Part shown: one piece after another, positions 26,414 through 35,107 of the stretch
How the letters are laid out: each line of letters starts with the position of its first letter
Position numbering within the stretch: the stretch's first letter is position 1
DNA from: an uncultured Craurococcus sp.
GTDB lineage: Bacteria > Pseudomonadota > Alphaproteobacteria > Acetobacterales > Acetobacteraceae
Direction of reading: 5' to 3'
Assembly (NCBI GenBank): GCA_902805545.1
Contig: CADCTD010000001.1
Span: forward strand, 156,955-220,954
Length of the DNA: 64,000 nucleotides
The notes under the pieces: model-generated
What the model saw: only the letters and a program-made list of their open reading frames with translations
Told to the model about the DNA's origin: nothing
Database searches by the model: none
Made by a program: the position numbers and the translations under genes

Positions 26414-26431
26414 ACAGGCGCGCGGGCCTGT
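26414..26431. terminator. Possible hairpin between convergent genes
   Basis: ACAGGC-GCGCGG-GCCTGT is a perfect six-base-pair stem with a six-base loop, 13 bases after the stop of the chemoreceptor-like gene and facing the convergent exporter gene. The position suits a terminator, but no T tract follows on either strand, so a factor-independent role is uncertain. Confidence 0.35.
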
Positions 26432-26500
26432 GCTCTGTGAGCTGCCTGCGGAACAGGAGCCGGAGCGGCTTTACCCGTCGCCGGCATGGGAGACGTCGTT

Positions 26501-27667
26501 CTAACGCACCAAGACCAGCCGGCTCGCCAGCCCGGCAAGTCCGGCCAGGCCCATCACCATCGCCATCGGCACCGCCGTCCCGTTGTGGAAGACGCCGACC
26601 AGCGCCCCGGTCAGCGCCCCGCCGCCGAACTGCAGCGTGCCGATCAGGGCGGAGGCGCTGCCCGCCGCCCGTCCCTGGGAGGCCATGGCCAGCGCGGCGG
26701 CGATCGGCATCACCATGCCGATGCTGGCGACGAAGACGAAGAGCGGGATGGCGATGCCCCAGAAGCTGCCTGTCCCGGACATCGCCACCATGGCGAGCCC
26801 GGCCGCGCTCATCGCGGTGAGCCCCCAGAGCAGCACCCGCTCCGGCGGGTACCGCCGCGAGAGCATCGCATTGAGCTGCGAGACCGCCATGATGCCGAGC
26901 GCATTCGCGCCGAACAGCAGCCCGTACTGCGCCGGCGCGACGCCATGCAGTTCCATGAAGACGAAGGGCGAGCCGGTGATGTAGGCGAACATCCCGCCCA
27001 TCGGCAGCACGCCGGAGAGCACCAGCCCCATGAAGCGCCGGTTGCCCAGCATCCGCGCATAGACCATGGCGATGCCGGCCAGCCCCTCCCGCCGCCGCCG
27101 CTCGGGCGGCAGCGTCTCCGGCAAGACCAGCGCCACCACCAGGGCGAGGCCGAGGCCATAGGCCATCAGCGCCCAGAAGATCGCCCGCCACCCGCCGAGG
27201 CCGAGCAGCAGCCCGCCGATCGAGGGCGCCAGGATCGGCGCCAGCGTGACCACCAGCATCAGCCGCGACATCAGCCGGATCGTCTCCGTCCCCTCGGAGA
27301 TGTCGCGCAGGATGGCGCGCGCCGTCACCATCCCGGCGCAGCCGCCGAGCCCCTGGACGAAGCGCCAGAGCGCCAGCCAGCCGACATCCTCCGTCATCGC
27401 GCAGCCGATGGAGCCGAGGACGAAGATGCCGAGCCCGCCGAGCAGCGGCAGCCGCCGCCCGAAGCGGTCCGTCAGCGGCCCGAAGGCGAGCTGTGCCAGC
27501 GACATCCCGGCAAAGAAGGTCGCCAGCGTCGTCTGCACCTGCGCGGCATCCGTCCCAAGCCCGGCGGCGATGGCTGGGAAGGCCGGCAGGTACATGTCCG
27601 TGGACAGCGGCCCGAAGGCCGACATGGCGGCGAGGACGAGGACGAGAAAGGGCGTGGCAGTCGGCAT
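26501..27667 (-). CDS. Bcr/CflA family MFS multidrug efflux transporter
   Basis: 388-residue inner-membrane protein with twelve predicted hydrophobic helices. Signatures: the N-terminal FGPLSTDMYLPAFPAIA (hallmark of Bcr/CflA exporters), motif A FGPLTDRFGRRLPLL between helices 2 and 3, and RFVQGLGGCAGMVTARAILRD (motif C region). It should export drugs such as bicyclomycin-like or phenicol compounds by proton antiport. ATG at 27665-27667 is the last good start before the homology begins. It is divergent from rutA across 205 bases in which I see no clear promoter or repeat. Confidence 0.92.
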   Translation of the reverse strand: MPTATPFLVLVLAAMSAFGPLSTDMYLPAFPAIAAGLGTDAAQVQTTLATFFAGMSLAQLAFGPLTDRFGRRLPLLGGLGIFVLGSIGCAMTEDVGWLALWRFVQGLGGCAGMVTARAILRDISEGTETIRLMSRLMLVVTLAPILAPSIGGLLLGLGGWRAIFWALMAYGLGLALVVALVLPETLPPERRRREGLAGIAMVYARMLGNRRFMGLVLSGVLPMGGMFAYITGSPFVFMELHGVAPAQYGLLFGANALGIMAVSQLNAMLSRRYPPERVLLWGLTAMSAAGLAMVAMSGTGSFWGIAIPLFVFVASIGMVMPIAAALAMASQGRAAGSASALIGTLQFGGGALTGALVGVFHNGTAVPMAMVMGLAGLAGLASRLVLVR

Positions 27668-27872
27668 GGAACAGGGGTTAGCACTCGATGTTGCACCGCA
27701 CCATCGTCCCGGGCTCCGCTGCGGGCACGCCATGCCTTTGGGCAGTCAGGCGGCGGCCTGGCCGCGATGGCGGCATATCCGTGCCCGGCGGCCGCGTTCG
27801 GCGCGCCATTCCCCCTCCCGGGCCGCCGGGCCTCGCCGCTAGGATGCGGGCCACCCGAAGCGGAGCGAGCCC

Positions 27873-28952
27873 ATGGATGTCGGCGTCTTCCTTCCCATCG
27901 GCAACAATGGCTGGCTGATCTCCAGCACTTCGCCGCAATATATGCCGAGCTTCGACCTCAACCGCGAGGTGACAGACAAGGCGGAGAAATACGGCTTCGA
28001 ATTCGCCCTTTCCATGATCAAGCTGCGCGGCTTTGGCGGCCCGAGCCAGTACTGGGACCACAATCTCGAGAGCTTCAGCCTGATGGCGGGGCTGGCCGCC
28101 GTGACCACGCGGATCAAGCTCTTTGCCTCGGTCGCGGTGCTGACCATCCCGCCCGCGGTGCTGGCGCGCATGGCCGTTACCATCGACAGCATCAGCCATG
28201 GCCGCTTCGGCGTGAACATCGTCTCCGGCTGGCAGAAGGCTGAGTACGAGCAGATGGGCATCTGGCCCGGCGAGGCGCATTTCGCCCGGCGCTACGAGTA
28301 CTGCTCGGAATATGTCTCGGTGATGCAGGATCTCTGGGCCACCGGCCGGTCCGACTTCAAGGGCGACTTCTTCCGGATGGAGGATTGCCGCGTCAGCCCG
28401 CTGCCCATGCGGAAGATCGAGATCATCTCCGCGGGCCAGTCCAGTCGCGGCATGCAGTTCGCGGCCGAGCATGCCGACTACAATTTCATCAGCGCCGGCG
28501 GCATCAACGACGTCTCGCAGGTCCGCCAGCATACGGACCGGCTGCTCGCCGCCAATGCCGCCGCCGGCCGGCAATGCGGCGCCATGCTGCTGATGATGAT
28601 CATCGCCGACGAGACGGATGAGGCGGCGATGGCGAAATGGCACCATTATGTCGCCGGCACCGACCTCGAGGCGCTGGCCTGGCGGGACTCGCAGGCGGCG
28701 GCCGATGTGAAGGCGGAGGCGCACAGCACCGTCGGCCGCATGGTCCGCTCAGACCGCGTGCCGACCAACATGCTCCGCCTCATCGGCTCCTACGAGACGG
28801 TGGCGACGCAGCTCGACGCCCTGGCCGAGACGCCCGGGCTGCAGGGCGTGATGCTGACCTTCGACGACTTCCTCATCGGCATGGAGCAGTTCGGCACACG
28901 CATCCAGCCGCTGATGCGGAGCCGGCGCCATGTCGCCGGGGCCGCGGCCTGA
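27873..28952 (+). CDS. rutA: Pyrimidine monooxygenase RutA
   Basis: 359-residue flavin-dependent luciferase-family monooxygenase that opens the uracil ring between N3 and C4 to ureidoacrylate, using FMN and O2. Nearly the whole RutA pattern is visible: VGVFLPIGNNGWLIS, SPQYMPSFDLNREV, GGPSQYWDHNLESF, HGRFGVNIVSGWQKAEYEQMG and EIISAGQSSRGM. It needs a flavin reductase (RutF), which is not in the window. rutE lies 260 bases downstream and what looks like a remnant of a rutB-type gene is between them, so the pathway here is incomplete. Confidence 0.93.
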   Translation: MDVGVFLPIGNNGWLISSTSPQYMPSFDLNREVTDKAEKYGFEFALSMIKLRGFGGPSQYWDHNLESFSLMAGLAAVTTRIKLFASVAVLTIPPAVLARMAVTIDSISHGRFGVNIVSGWQKAEYEQMGIWPGEAHFARRYEYCSEYVSVMQDLWATGRSDFKGDFFRMEDCRVSPLPMRKIEIISAGQSSRGMQFAAEHADYNFISAGGINDVSQVRQHTDRLLAANAAAGRQCGAMLLMMIIADETDEAAMAKWHHYVAGTDLEALAWRDSQAAADVKAEAHSTVGRMVRSDRVPTNMLRLIGSYETVATQLDALAETPGLQGVMLTFDDFLIGMEQFGTRIQPLMRSRRHVAGAAA

Positions 28953-28998
28953 TGATCGAGGAAAGGCGGAAGGGCGCGCTCCGGCTTCGAGCGGCGCG

Positions 28999-29166
28999 GT
29001 GGTCAATACCGACCTGCAGTGCGCCTATAGCCAGCCCGGGCGCCACGTCGCCGCCTGTGAGACCGATCCTGGGCAAACCAGCCCCACCGACATGGCGGCG
29101 AAGTATGCCGGTGTGCTGCCGGTCGCCGAGGTGGCGGCGGCGCTGGCCGCGATGACCGGTGACTGA
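28999..29166 (+). pseudogene. C-terminal relic of an isochorismatase-family hydrolase (RutB/N-carbamoylsarcosine amidase-like)
   Basis: About 55 codons read like the end of a cysteine hydrolase of the isochorismatase family: DLQCAYSQPGRHVAACETDPG followed by TDMAAKYAGVLPVAEVAAAL resembles the family's LQ-G-x-P-x-V-x-A-x-x-D-x-x-G ... D-x-x-x-KYADV ... EV ending. The catalytic Asp, Lys and Cys of the family, which lie further upstream, are absent because only 46 bases separate this from the rutA stop. A start at 28930 gives a 78-codon frame overlapping rutA, but the first 23 codons show no homology. Being exactly between rutA and rutE, where rutB belongs, it is probably what remains after an internal deletion (inference). 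Confidence 0.45.
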
Positions 29167-29212
29167 GCCGCCCGCAGCCGCTATGGAGGCGGCAACGAAG
29201 GAGACATCCGCG

Positions 29213-29794
29213 ATGCTCGACCAAGCCGCCATCGACGCGCTCTTCCACAAGGCGCGCAGCCAGAACAAGTGGACCGAGGAGCCCGTCTCCGAGGCGCAGC
29301 TCCGCCAGATCTACGACATCCTGAAGATGGGCTCGACCTCGGCCAACTGCTCGCCGGCGCGCTTCGTCTTCGTCACCAGCACGGAGGGCAAGGAGCGGCT
29401 CGCCCCCTGCCTGTCCTCCGGGAACCTCGCCAAGACGATGAGCGCGCCGGTCTGCGTCATCGTCGCGCAGGACATGGAATTCTACGAGAAGCTGCCGCGG
29501 CTCTTCCCGCATGCCGATGCCCGCTCCTGGTTCACCTCGAGCCCGGAGTTGGCGGCGGAGACGGCCTTCCGCAACGCCACGCTGCAGGGCGCGTACCTGA
29601 TGATGGCGGCGAAGCTGGCCGGCCTCGATGTCGGCGCCATGTCGGGTTTCGACAAGGCGAAGTGCGACGAAGCCTTCTTCGCCGGCACCAAGGTGAAGTC
29701 CAACTTCCTCGTCAATATCGGCCATGGCGACCCGAGCGGCGTCTTCGAGCGCCTGCCGCGGCTCTCCTTCGAGGAAGCCTGCACCATCGCTTGA
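29213..29794 (+). CDS. rutE: Malonic semialdehyde reductase RutE
   Basis: 193-residue nitroreductase-fold flavoprotein that reduces malonic semialdehyde to 3-hydroxypropionate at the end of the Rut uracil pathway. The sequence follows RutE closely: [75 protein letters not shown] and [24 protein letters not shown] chosen because AAGGAG is nine bases upstream; it is also where RutE homology begins. Malonic semialdehyde could also come from other routes, so the gene may be useful despite the damaged rut cluster. Confidence 0.93.
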   Translation: MLDQAAIDALFHKARSQNKWTEEPVSEAQLRQIYDILKMGSTSANCSPARFVFVTSTEGKERLAPCLSSGNLAKTMSAPVCVIVAQDMEFYEKLPRLFPHADARSWFTSSPELAAETAFRNATLQGAYLMMAAKLAGLDVGAMSGFDKAKCDEAFFAGTKVKSNFLVNIGHGDPSGVFERLPRLSFEEACTIA

Positions 29795-29819
29795 AGGACT
29801 GCCGCCTGAGGCGCCAGGC

Positions 29820-31106
29820 TCAGCGCTGGTCGATCACCGGGCCGACCAGCGCCGCGACCTCGAGCAGCGCGGCGTCGCCGAAGCGGGGTCCCACGATCTG
29901 CACGCCGACCGGCATTCCGTGCCGCCCGCGCGCGGCGGGAATGGCGATGCAGGGTACGTGCAGCAGCGTCCACATGCTGTTGAAGACCGGGTTGCCGGTG
30001 TCCTGCCGGCCAAGCGGCGCCTCGCCCGCGGCGGCCGGCGTCAGCACCACGTCGAAGCGCGGGAAGAGCGCGTCGAAGAGCTTCCGGCAGTCGGCCGCCA
30101 GGTCGTAGGCGCCGGCCAGCTGCGCCCCGCCGATCTCGGCATGATTCTCGACGCGGTCGCGGAAATCCGCATGCAGCTTGCCATGGGCCATGACGTATTC
30201 GTGCAGGAAGGCGCCGCGCCCCTCGCCGAGCAGCACCACGCGCTGCGCCTCGGTGATGCCCTCGAAGGGCTGCGGCAGCGCCAGCGTCTCGACCACCGCG
30301 CCCGCAGCCTCGAGCCGCTGCCCGGCCAGCTCCAGCGCGGCCTGGGAGTCGGGTGACGCTAGGTGCCAGTTCGGCCCCCGGCACAGGCCGATCCGCAGCT
30401 CGCGCAGCCCCTTCCCGAGCGGCCGGTCGAGGTCGAAGAGGCGAAAGGCCTCCGCCACCAGCCGCAAATCCTCCGGCGCGCGCCCGTACCAGCCGATGGT
30501 GTCGAGCGTGTGCGAGTAGCGCTTGGCGCCCTCGGTGTTCACCACCCCATGCGTCGGCTTCATCGCATAGATGCCGCAGAACGAGGCCGGGCGGATGATG
30601 CTGCCCCCGGTCTGGGTGCCGAAGGCGAGTGGCACCATGCCATCCGCGACCGCCGCCGCCGAGCCGGAGGAGGAGCCGCCCGGTGTCCGTGCCGGGTCAT
30701 GCGGGTTGCGGGTCAGCGCCCGGCGCCCCGCGGCGGCGAATTCCACGGTGTCGGTCTTGCCGAGGATCACCGCGCCTTCCCCCCGCGCCACGCCGACGCA
30801 GGCCGCGTCCCGCCCCTGCCGCAGCCCCTGGTAGATGGGCGAATTGTAGGTGGTCGGCATGTCCGCCGTCTCGATCATGTCCTTCACGCCGATCGGCAGG
30901 CCGTGCAGGGCGCCCATCGTATGGGCCTTGTCCACCTCGCGGGCGCTGGCGATGGCGAGCTGCGGGTCAAGGAAGGTCCAGGCCTTCACCACCGCCTCCC
31001 GCTCGGCGATGCGCTCGAGGCAGGAGCGCGTCAGCGCCTCGGCGGTGAGGCGGCCCTCACGGAGCTTTGCGGCGGCGACGGCGGCGGTGAGCTGCCAGGG
31101 TTCCAT
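29820..31106 (-). CDS. Amidase (amidase signature family)
   Basis: 428 residues of the amidase signature family with its Ser-cisSer-Lys triad: lysine in LPIGVKDMIETAD, cis-serine in TPGGSSSGSAAAVADGM and nucleophile serine in TQTGGSIIRPASFCGI. It hydrolyses an amide to acid and ammonia; the substrate cannot be told from sequence, though GatA-specific extra features are absent and no gatB/gatC is adjacent. It ends 25 bases from the rutE stop, convergent with the rut genes. It could replace the lost RutB-type step of uracil catabolism, but this is speculation from position only. Confidence 0.88.
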   Translation of the reverse strand: MEPWQLTAAVAAAKLREGRLTAEALTRSCLERIAEREAVVKAWTFLDPQLAIASAREVDKAHTMGALHGLPIGVKDMIETADMPTTYNSPIYQGLRQGRDAACVGVARGEGAVILGKTDTVEFAAAGRRALTRNPHDPARTPGGSSSGSAAAVADGMVPLAFGTQTGGSIIRPASFCGIYAMKPTHGVVNTEGAKRYSHTLDTIGWYGRAPEDLRLVAEAFRLFDLDRPLGKGLRELRIGLCRGPNWHLASPDSQAALELAGQRLEAAGAVVETLALPQPFEGITEAQRVVLLGEGRGAFLHEYVMAHGKLHADFRDRVENHAEIGGAQLAGAYDLAADCRKLFDALFPRFDVVLTPAAAGEAPLGRQDTGNPVFNSMWTLLHVPCIAIPAARGRHGMPVGVQIVGPRFGDAALLEVAALVGPVIDQR

Positions 31107-31124
31107 GCCTTTGCTTCCCCTCGG

Positions 31125-31150
31125 CCGCGGGCCCGCAGGGCGGGCCGCGG
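31125..31150. other. Strong GC hairpin between degP and the amidase gene
   Basis: CCGCGG(G)CCCG pairs with CGGGCCGCGG around a five-base loop: ten base pairs with one bulged G. It lies about 205 bases past the DegP stop and 19 bases upstream of the amidase start, both on the minus strand. It may terminate degP transcripts or affect translation of the amidase; there is no T tract. The rest of 31107-31354 shows no gene or RNA that I can recognise. Confidence 0.35.
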
Positions 31151-31354
31151 CTCCTCGAACATCTCAGCGAACCTCGCCATGCGCGCCCGGCGCCCCGCCG
31201 TCAATCGTCCGCAAGAGGTAGGCGTGGGAAGCTCTGCACGCGCCGCCCCCGGGCCGGCATGCCGAAGCGGCGCCCGGTGCCGCAGCCACCGGACGCCGCC
31301 CCAGCGGGCCCCACCATCGACCCGAAGCGTCGGCGGCGGGGCGCCCGGCCTGCC

Positions 31355-32812
31355 TCAGCCCGCCTTCAGCGGCAGGGCGACGAAGGCCCGCCCGCCCTCG
31401 CGCTCGATCTGCAGCGCGATGGCCGGCTTGTTGTCCCGCCGCGCGGCGCCCACGGCCTCGGCCACGTCGCGCGGGCCGCTCACCGCCCGGTCCCCGGCGC
31501 GGAGGATGACGTCGCCCGGCTGCAGGCCCTGGGTCGCAGCCACGCTGTCCGGCTGCACCTGGGCGACCACGGCGCCGGGCCCGCCGCGGTCACGCGGCGC
31601 CAGCGCCAGGCCGAGATTGCCCGAGCCCGGCGACTGCTCCGGCCCGCCCTTCGCCTCCTGCTGGCCCGGGATGCTGGCGAGCGTCACCCGCTGCTCGACC
31701 GTCTTGCCGTCGCGCTGCAGGGCAAGGGTGATGGTCGCGCCGGGCTTCTGCTCGCCCACCGCCTCGGCCAGGTCGCGCGGCAGGACGATCCGGCGGCCGT
31801 TCATCCCGGTGACGACATCGCCGCTCTGCAGACCTGCCCTGGCCGCCGGCCCGTCCGGCTCCACCCCGCCGATCAGCGCGCCCCTGCTCTCCTCGAGGCC
31901 GAGCGCGCTGGCGAGCGTCGGGTCGATCGCCTGCATGGAGACGCCGAGCCAGCCGCGATCCACCCGCCCGTGCTCCTTGAGCTGGGTGATGACCGACTGA
32001 GCCAGGGAGGAGGGCACCGCGAAGCCGATGCCGATATTGCCGCCGGAGGGAGAGAAGATCGCCGCATTCACCCCGACCACCTGGCCCTGCGCGTTGAACA
32101 GCGGCCCGCCGGAATTGCCCGGGTTGATCGAGGCATCGGTCTGGATGAAGTCGTCATAGGGCCCGGCGCCGATCTGCCGCCCGCGCGCCGAGACGATGCC
32201 CGCCGTCGCCGTGCCGCCGAGGCCGAAGGGGTTGCCCATGGCCAGCACCCATTCGCCGACCCGCAACTGGTCGCTGTTCCCGAAGGCGACGGTCGGCAGG
32301 CTGCCGCCGGCGTCGATCTTCAGCAGGGCAAGGTCGGTCTTCGGGTCGGTGCCGACGACCCGGGCCGGCATCTGCCGCCCGTCGGCCAGCTCCACCTTCA
32401 CCGAATCCGCCTGGCCGACGACATGGTTGTTGGTCACGACGTAGCCGGCCGGATCGATGATGAAGCCGCTGCCCTGGCCCGTGAGCCGCCGCTCGGCCGG
32501 GCCCCGGCGCTGCTGGAAGAAGCGCTCGAAGGGCGTGCCGCGGAGTTCCGGCGGGAGCTGGGCGGAGGTCGCCTCGGCATGGCCGGTGATGCTGATCCGC
32601 ACGACCGCCGGCGCCACCTGCGCGGCAAGGTCCGCGAAATCCGGCCCGACCGGGCGCGGCAGGGCGACGGCCGTCGCCGGCTGGCCCGCCGATTGGCCCG
32701 CGGATTGGCCTGCTGATTGAGCGGTGGCGGGCGGGAGGAAGGGCGTCAGCGCGGTGGTGCCGAGGGCGAGGGCCAGCGCGCCGCCGGTGAGGATCTTGGT
32801 GATGCGGGACAT
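31355..32812 (-). CDS. degP: Periplasmic serine protease of the DegP/HtrA (Do) family
   Basis: 485 residues: a Sec signal peptide (hydrophobic run LTGGALALALGTTALTP, cut after TAQ), a trypsin-like domain with His in YVVTNNHVVG, Asp in KTDLALLKID and Ser in INPGNSGGPL, then two PDZ domains (about 280-370, starting GWLGVSMQAIDP; and 395-485, starting LGLALAPRDR). It degrades or refolds misfolded envelope proteins in the periplasm. A short linker after the signal peptide is a threefold SAGQ repeat. It is divergent from a two-component system across 168 bases, suggesting envelope-stress control. Start ATG at 32810-32812 with a GGAGA site. Confidence 0.93.
   Translation of the reverse strand: MSRITKILTGGALALALGTTALTPFLPPATAQSAGQSAGQSAGQPATAVALPRPVGPDFADLAAQVAPAVVRISITGHAEATSAQLPPELRGTPFERFFQQRRGPAERRLTGQGSGFIIDPAGYVVTNNHVVGQADSVKVELADGRQMPARVVGTDPKTDLALLKIDAGGSLPTVAFGNSDQLRVGEWVLAMGNPFGLGGTATAGIVSARGRQIGAGPYDDFIQTDASINPGNSGGPLFNAQGQVVGVNAAIFSPSGGNIGIGFAVPSSLAQSVITQLKEHGRVDRGWLGVSMQAIDPTLASALGLEESRGALIGGVEPDGPAARAGLQSGDVVTGMNGRRIVLPRDLAEAVGEQKPGATITLALQRDGKTVEQRVTLASIPGQQEAKGGPEQSPGSGNLGLALAPRDRGGPGAVVAQVQPDSVAATQGLQPGDVILRAGDRAVSGPRDVAEAVGAARRDNKPAIALQIEREGGRAFVALPLKAG
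32683..32718. repeat. 12-bp tandem repeat (three units) inside degP
   Basis: Three adjacent units, ggcccgccgatt, ggcccgcggatt and ggcctgctgatt, encode a (Gln-Ser-Ala-Gly)3 linker just after the signal peptide of the DegP-like protease. The unit is a multiple of three, so copy-number changes keep the frame. Confidence 0.85.
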
Positions 32813-32980
32813 CGTGTTGGTCTCCTATCCGAGGGGCGGGTCGCTCCGGGCGACCGCCATGCCTCCATCAAAGCCCCTGGCACCTGCGGGCTTCCTGCCC
32901 CGGACCATACGGATCGGTATGGTTCCGCTGCGGCAGGGCTCCGCCTATCCTGCCGCCCGCGACCCGGGCGCGGAGGCGGC

Positions 32981-33649
32981 GTGAAGATCCTGCTGGTGGA
33001 GGACGATGCGGAGACCGCGGCCTTCATCCGCCGCGGCCTGACCGAGGCCGGGCATGTGGTGGACCACGCGGCCGACGGGCCGGACGGCCTGCACCTTGCG
33101 ATGCAGGCGAGCCATGACGTGCTCGTGGTCGACCGCATGCTGCCGAAGCTGGACGGGCTCGGCCTGGTCCGCGCCCTCCGCGCCGCCGGCCTCCGCACCC
33201 CCGTCCTCTTCCTCACCGCCCGCACCGGCATCGGCGACCGGGTGGAGGGGCTGGAAGCCGGGGCGGACGACTATCTCGGCAAGCCCTTCGCCTTCGCCGA
33301 GCTGGCGGCGCGGCTGAACGCCCTTGCCCGCCGTCCGCCCATGGCGACGGAGGCGACCACGCTCCAGGTCGCGGACCTCGATATGGACCTGCTCCGCCGC
33401 CAGGTGGCACGGGCCGGCCGGCGGATCGAGCTGCAGCCGCGCGAGTTCCGCCTGCTCGAATACCTGATGCGCCGCGCCGGCCAGGTGGTGACGCGGACCA
33501 TGCTGCTCGAGGGCGTCTGGGACTTCCATTTCGACCCGAAGACGAGCGTGGTCGAGACGCATATCAGCCGGCTGCGCGCCAAGCTCGGCGAGCCCGTGCT
33601 CATCCACACCATGCGCGGCGCCGGCTATGCCATCCGCGCCCCGGACTGA
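32981..33649 (+). CDS. OmpR-family response regulator
   Basis: 222 residues. Receiver domain with acidic pocket LLVEDDAET, phospho-acceptor aspartate in VLVVDRMLPKLDG, and the conserved lysine in YLGKPFAFAEL; C-terminal winged-helix DNA-binding domain (LQPREFRLLEYLMRRAGQVVTRTMLLEGVWDFHFDP, TMRGAGYAI). GTG start with GGAGG directly upstream. The kinase gene overlaps its end by 23 bases. Divergence from degP suggests control of envelope-quality genes; the signal is unknown. Confidence 0.92.
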   Translation: MKILLVEDDAETAAFIRRGLTEAGHVVDHAADGPDGLHLAMQASHDVLVVDRMLPKLDGLGLVRALRAAGLRTPVLFLTARTGIGDRVEGLEAGADDYLGKPFAFAELAARLNALARRPPMATEATTLQVADLDMDLLRRQVARAGRRIELQPREFRLLEYLMRRAGQVVTRTMLLEGVWDFHFDPKTSVVETHISRLRAKLGEPVLIHTMRGAGYAIRAPD

Positions 33650-35099
33650 CACCCCCCAGGACGCTGCCGCGCGTCGCCCCGGAGGCGCCCGGGCGGAGCC
33701 CGCCCCCCCGGGCGAGCCCGAGGCGCGACGGGCCAAGGGCGTGGAGCAGGCAACCCGCTGGTGGCGCACCACCGCCTTCCGCGTCACCCTGCTGCACCTG
33801 CTGCTGACCCTGCTCGGGACCGCGGCGCTCTCCGGCATCGCCTGGTGGGCGACCACCGGCTACGCCCTCCGCCAGCTGGCGCAGGAGGTCGACCGCGACA
33901 GCGGCCTGCTCGTGCAGGCTTCGCGGCTCGGCGGGCCACGCTCGGTGGCGCTCTCGGTCGAGGCGCGGCTCGCCGCCGACCGCAGCGGCACGCAGTACTA
34001 CCTGCTCGCGTCGCCGGCGGGCGAGCGCCTCGCCGGCAACCTCGCCAGCGCGCCGGGGGCGCCGGGCTGGGCGACGCTCCGCCTCGAAGGCCCGGAGGAG
34101 GCGGAGTCGGCCGAGCTGCTCGCCCTCGGCACCCCGCTGCCCGGCGGCGGCTTCCTCGTCGTGGCGCGGGATGTCGCGCCCGTCCGCCAGCTCGAGGCGC
34201 TCCTGCTCGGTGCCGCTGGCTGGGTCGGCGGCGGGGCGGCGCTGGTTGGCTTGCTCGGCGGGCTGCTGATGGGCCGCGGCGTCACCCGACGCGCCGCCGC
34301 CATGGATGCCGCGCTGGCCCGGGTCGAGGCCGGGGAGATCGGCCATCGCCTGCCGATCCGCGCCGGCGGCGATGAATTCGACCGCCTGGCGCGGCGCATC
34401 AATGCCGCGCTCGACCGGGTGCAGGGGCTGATGCAGACCCTCCGCCAGGTGACGGACGACATCGCCCATGACCTGCGCACCCCCCTCACCCGGCTGCGCG
34501 GCCGGCTGGAGGCCGCGCTCCGTGCCGAGGGCGCTGCCGGCTGGCGCCCGGCCACCGAGGCGGCGCTGCGGGATTGCGAGCAGCTGCTTGAGATCTTCGC
34601 CGCCCTGCTCCGTATCGCCCAGGTGGAGAGCGGCGCCCGCCGGGCCGGCTTCGCCCGCCTCGACCTCAGCGCCCTCGCCGCCACCGTCGCCGAGGTCTAT
34701 GCCCCCGCCGCCGAGGAGCGCGGCCAGCGGCTGGAGGCCGAGGTCCCGCCGGGCATCGTCGGCTTCGGCGACCGCGAGCTGCTGACCCAGGCCCTCGCCA
34801 ACCTGCTGGAGAATGCGGTGAAGCACGGGCGCGAGGGCGGCCGCATCCGCCTCGCCCTCAGCCCCGACCGGGTGCTCGTCGTGGCCGATGACGGCGAGGG
34901 CATCCCGCCCGGTGAGCGGGAGGCCGCGCTCCGCCGCTTCCACCGGCTGGACGCCGCCCGCAGCCGCCCGGGCGCCGGGCTCGGCCTTGCGCTGGTCGCG
35001 GCGGTGGCGGAGCTGCATGGCGCCCGCCTCACCCTCGGCGATGCCGGGCCCGGCCTCCGGGTGGAGCTCGCTTTGCCCGCCGCTCCCGCCGGCCCATAG
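33627..35099 (+). CDS. Sensor histidine kinase (HAMP-HisKA-HATPase)
   Basis: 490 residues. The first membrane helix is around residues 50-75 (VTLLHLLLTLLGTAALSGIAWW), followed by a periplasmic sensor of about 115 residues, a second helix (LLGAAGWVGGGAALVGLLGGLLM), a HAMP linker, the H-box DDIAHDLRTPLTRLRGRL, N-box LANLLENAVKHG, G1 DDGEGIPPGE and G2 RPGAGLGLALV. It phosphorylates the preceding regulator. The ATG at 33627 gives a long proline/arginine-rich N-terminus; a GTG at 33741, just before the membrane helix, is a reasonable alternative start. The gene ends as the riboflavin operon begins (TAGTG). Confidence 0.9.
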   Translation: MPSAPRTDTPQDAAARRPGGARAEPAPPGEPEARRAKGVEQATRWWRTTAFRVTLLHLLLTLLGTAALSGIAWWATTGYALRQLAQEVDRDSGLLVQASRLGGPRSVALSVEARLAADRSGTQYYLLASPAGERLAGNLASAPGAPGWATLRLEGPEEAESAELLALGTPLPGGGFLVVARDVAPVRQLEALLLGAAGWVGGGAALVGLLGGLLMGRGVTRRAAAMDAALARVEAGEIGHRLPIRAGGDEFDRLARRINAALDRVQGLMQTLRQVTDDIAHDLRTPLTRLRGRLEAALRAEGAAGWRPATEAALRDCEQLLEIFAALLRIAQVESGARRAGFARLDLSALAATVAEVYAPAAEERGQRLEAEVPPGIVGFGDRELLTQALANLLENAVKHGREGGRIRLALSPDRVLVVADDGEGIPPGEREAALRRFHRLDAARSRPGAGLGLALVAAVAELHGARLTLGDAGPGLRVELALPAAPAGP

Positions 35100-35107
35100 T
35101 GCGCCGC

